Positions 5,608-5,724 of a DNA stretch of 5,724 nt are shown one piece after another (the stretch's first letter is position 1; every line of letters starts with the position of its first letter). Source of the stretch: Flavobacteriaceae bacterium (lineage in GTDB: Bacteria; Bacteroidota; Bacteroidia; Flavobacteriales; Flavobacteriaceae); contig WFMU01000314.1 in NCBI GenBank assembly GCA_015488935.1, positions 1-5,724 of the forward strand. Direction: 5' to 3'. The notes below the pieces were generated by a model. It saw only the letters and a list, made by a program, of their open reading frames with translations. It was not told where the DNA came from and did not search any database. A program made the position numbers and the translations under genes.

Positions 5608-5724
5608 ATATGTTTTATAACTTATTATAAATAAAAGATTTATCTTCTACAAAACATCTGTGTTACCTGTAAAGTTACCATATTTAAGCCTATATATAAA
5701 CTTTTACTTACCTATATCTAAACC

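Larger units (their letters stand above)
5504..5724. other. Noncoding region upstream of trpA
   Basis: All three minus-strand frames hit stops soon after the window edge, and none resembles the TrpB C-terminus. The + strand has nothing gene-like either. The segment holds a duplicated 17-bp unit (5551-5583) and a strong hairpin (5571-5603); the remaining bases to 5724 are AT-rich. A minus-strand TAACTTTA (complement of 5671-5678) misses the TAnnTTTG consensus by one base and is too uncertain to call. Confidence 0.6.

Overview
The window is AT-rich chromosomal DNA that looks like Bacteroidota, most likely Flavobacteriaceae. The pointers are strong A/T codon bias, a Bacteroidetes-type TonB-dependent receptor ending, two promoter motifs of the Bacteroidetes -7 form TAnnTTTG, no clear Shine-Dalgarno sequences, and a lipoprotein with Kazal-like and repeated 'FP(V/I)' beta modules of a style I associate with marine flavobacteria. 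There is no rRNA, tRNA, CRISPR array, transposase or phage gene.

Layout from left to right. (1) Positions 1-1142, + strand: the C-terminal part of a TonB-dependent outer-membrane receptor, whose start lies outside the window. (2) A hairpin at 1157-1184 lies between this gene and the next, which converge. (3) Positions 1209-2306, - strand: a lipoprotein with two copies of a (beta, beta, Kazal-like) module. Long aspartate runs sit before and inside the first Kazal-like domain. (4) Positions 2307-2612: noncoding, with the lipoprotein's probable promoter and several small repeats. (5) Positions 2613-4013, - strand: dihydrolipoyl dehydrogenase (lpdA), complete, with its own promoter-like site. (6) Positions 4156-4740, + strand: a small lipoprotein of the YkuD_2-type murein L,D-transpeptidase family. 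(7) Positions 4733-5503, - strand: tryptophan synthase alpha chain (trpA), overlapping the previous gene tail to tail by 8 bp. (8) Positions 5504-5724: noncoding, with a duplicated 17-bp unit and a strong 15-bp hairpin. No trpB is seen.

The genes do not form one pathway. lpdA and trpA are core metabolism, while the receptor and the two lipoproteins are envelope functions. Orientation alternates (+, -, -, +, -), so most genes are probably transcribed alone. The least ordinary object is the aspartate-rich Kazal lipoprotein. Its two modules keep identical cysteine spacing except where acidic tracts have been inserted, and the DNA of the longest tract shows an 18-bp higher-order repeat that suggests how it grew. 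I see no convincing new multi-gene system.
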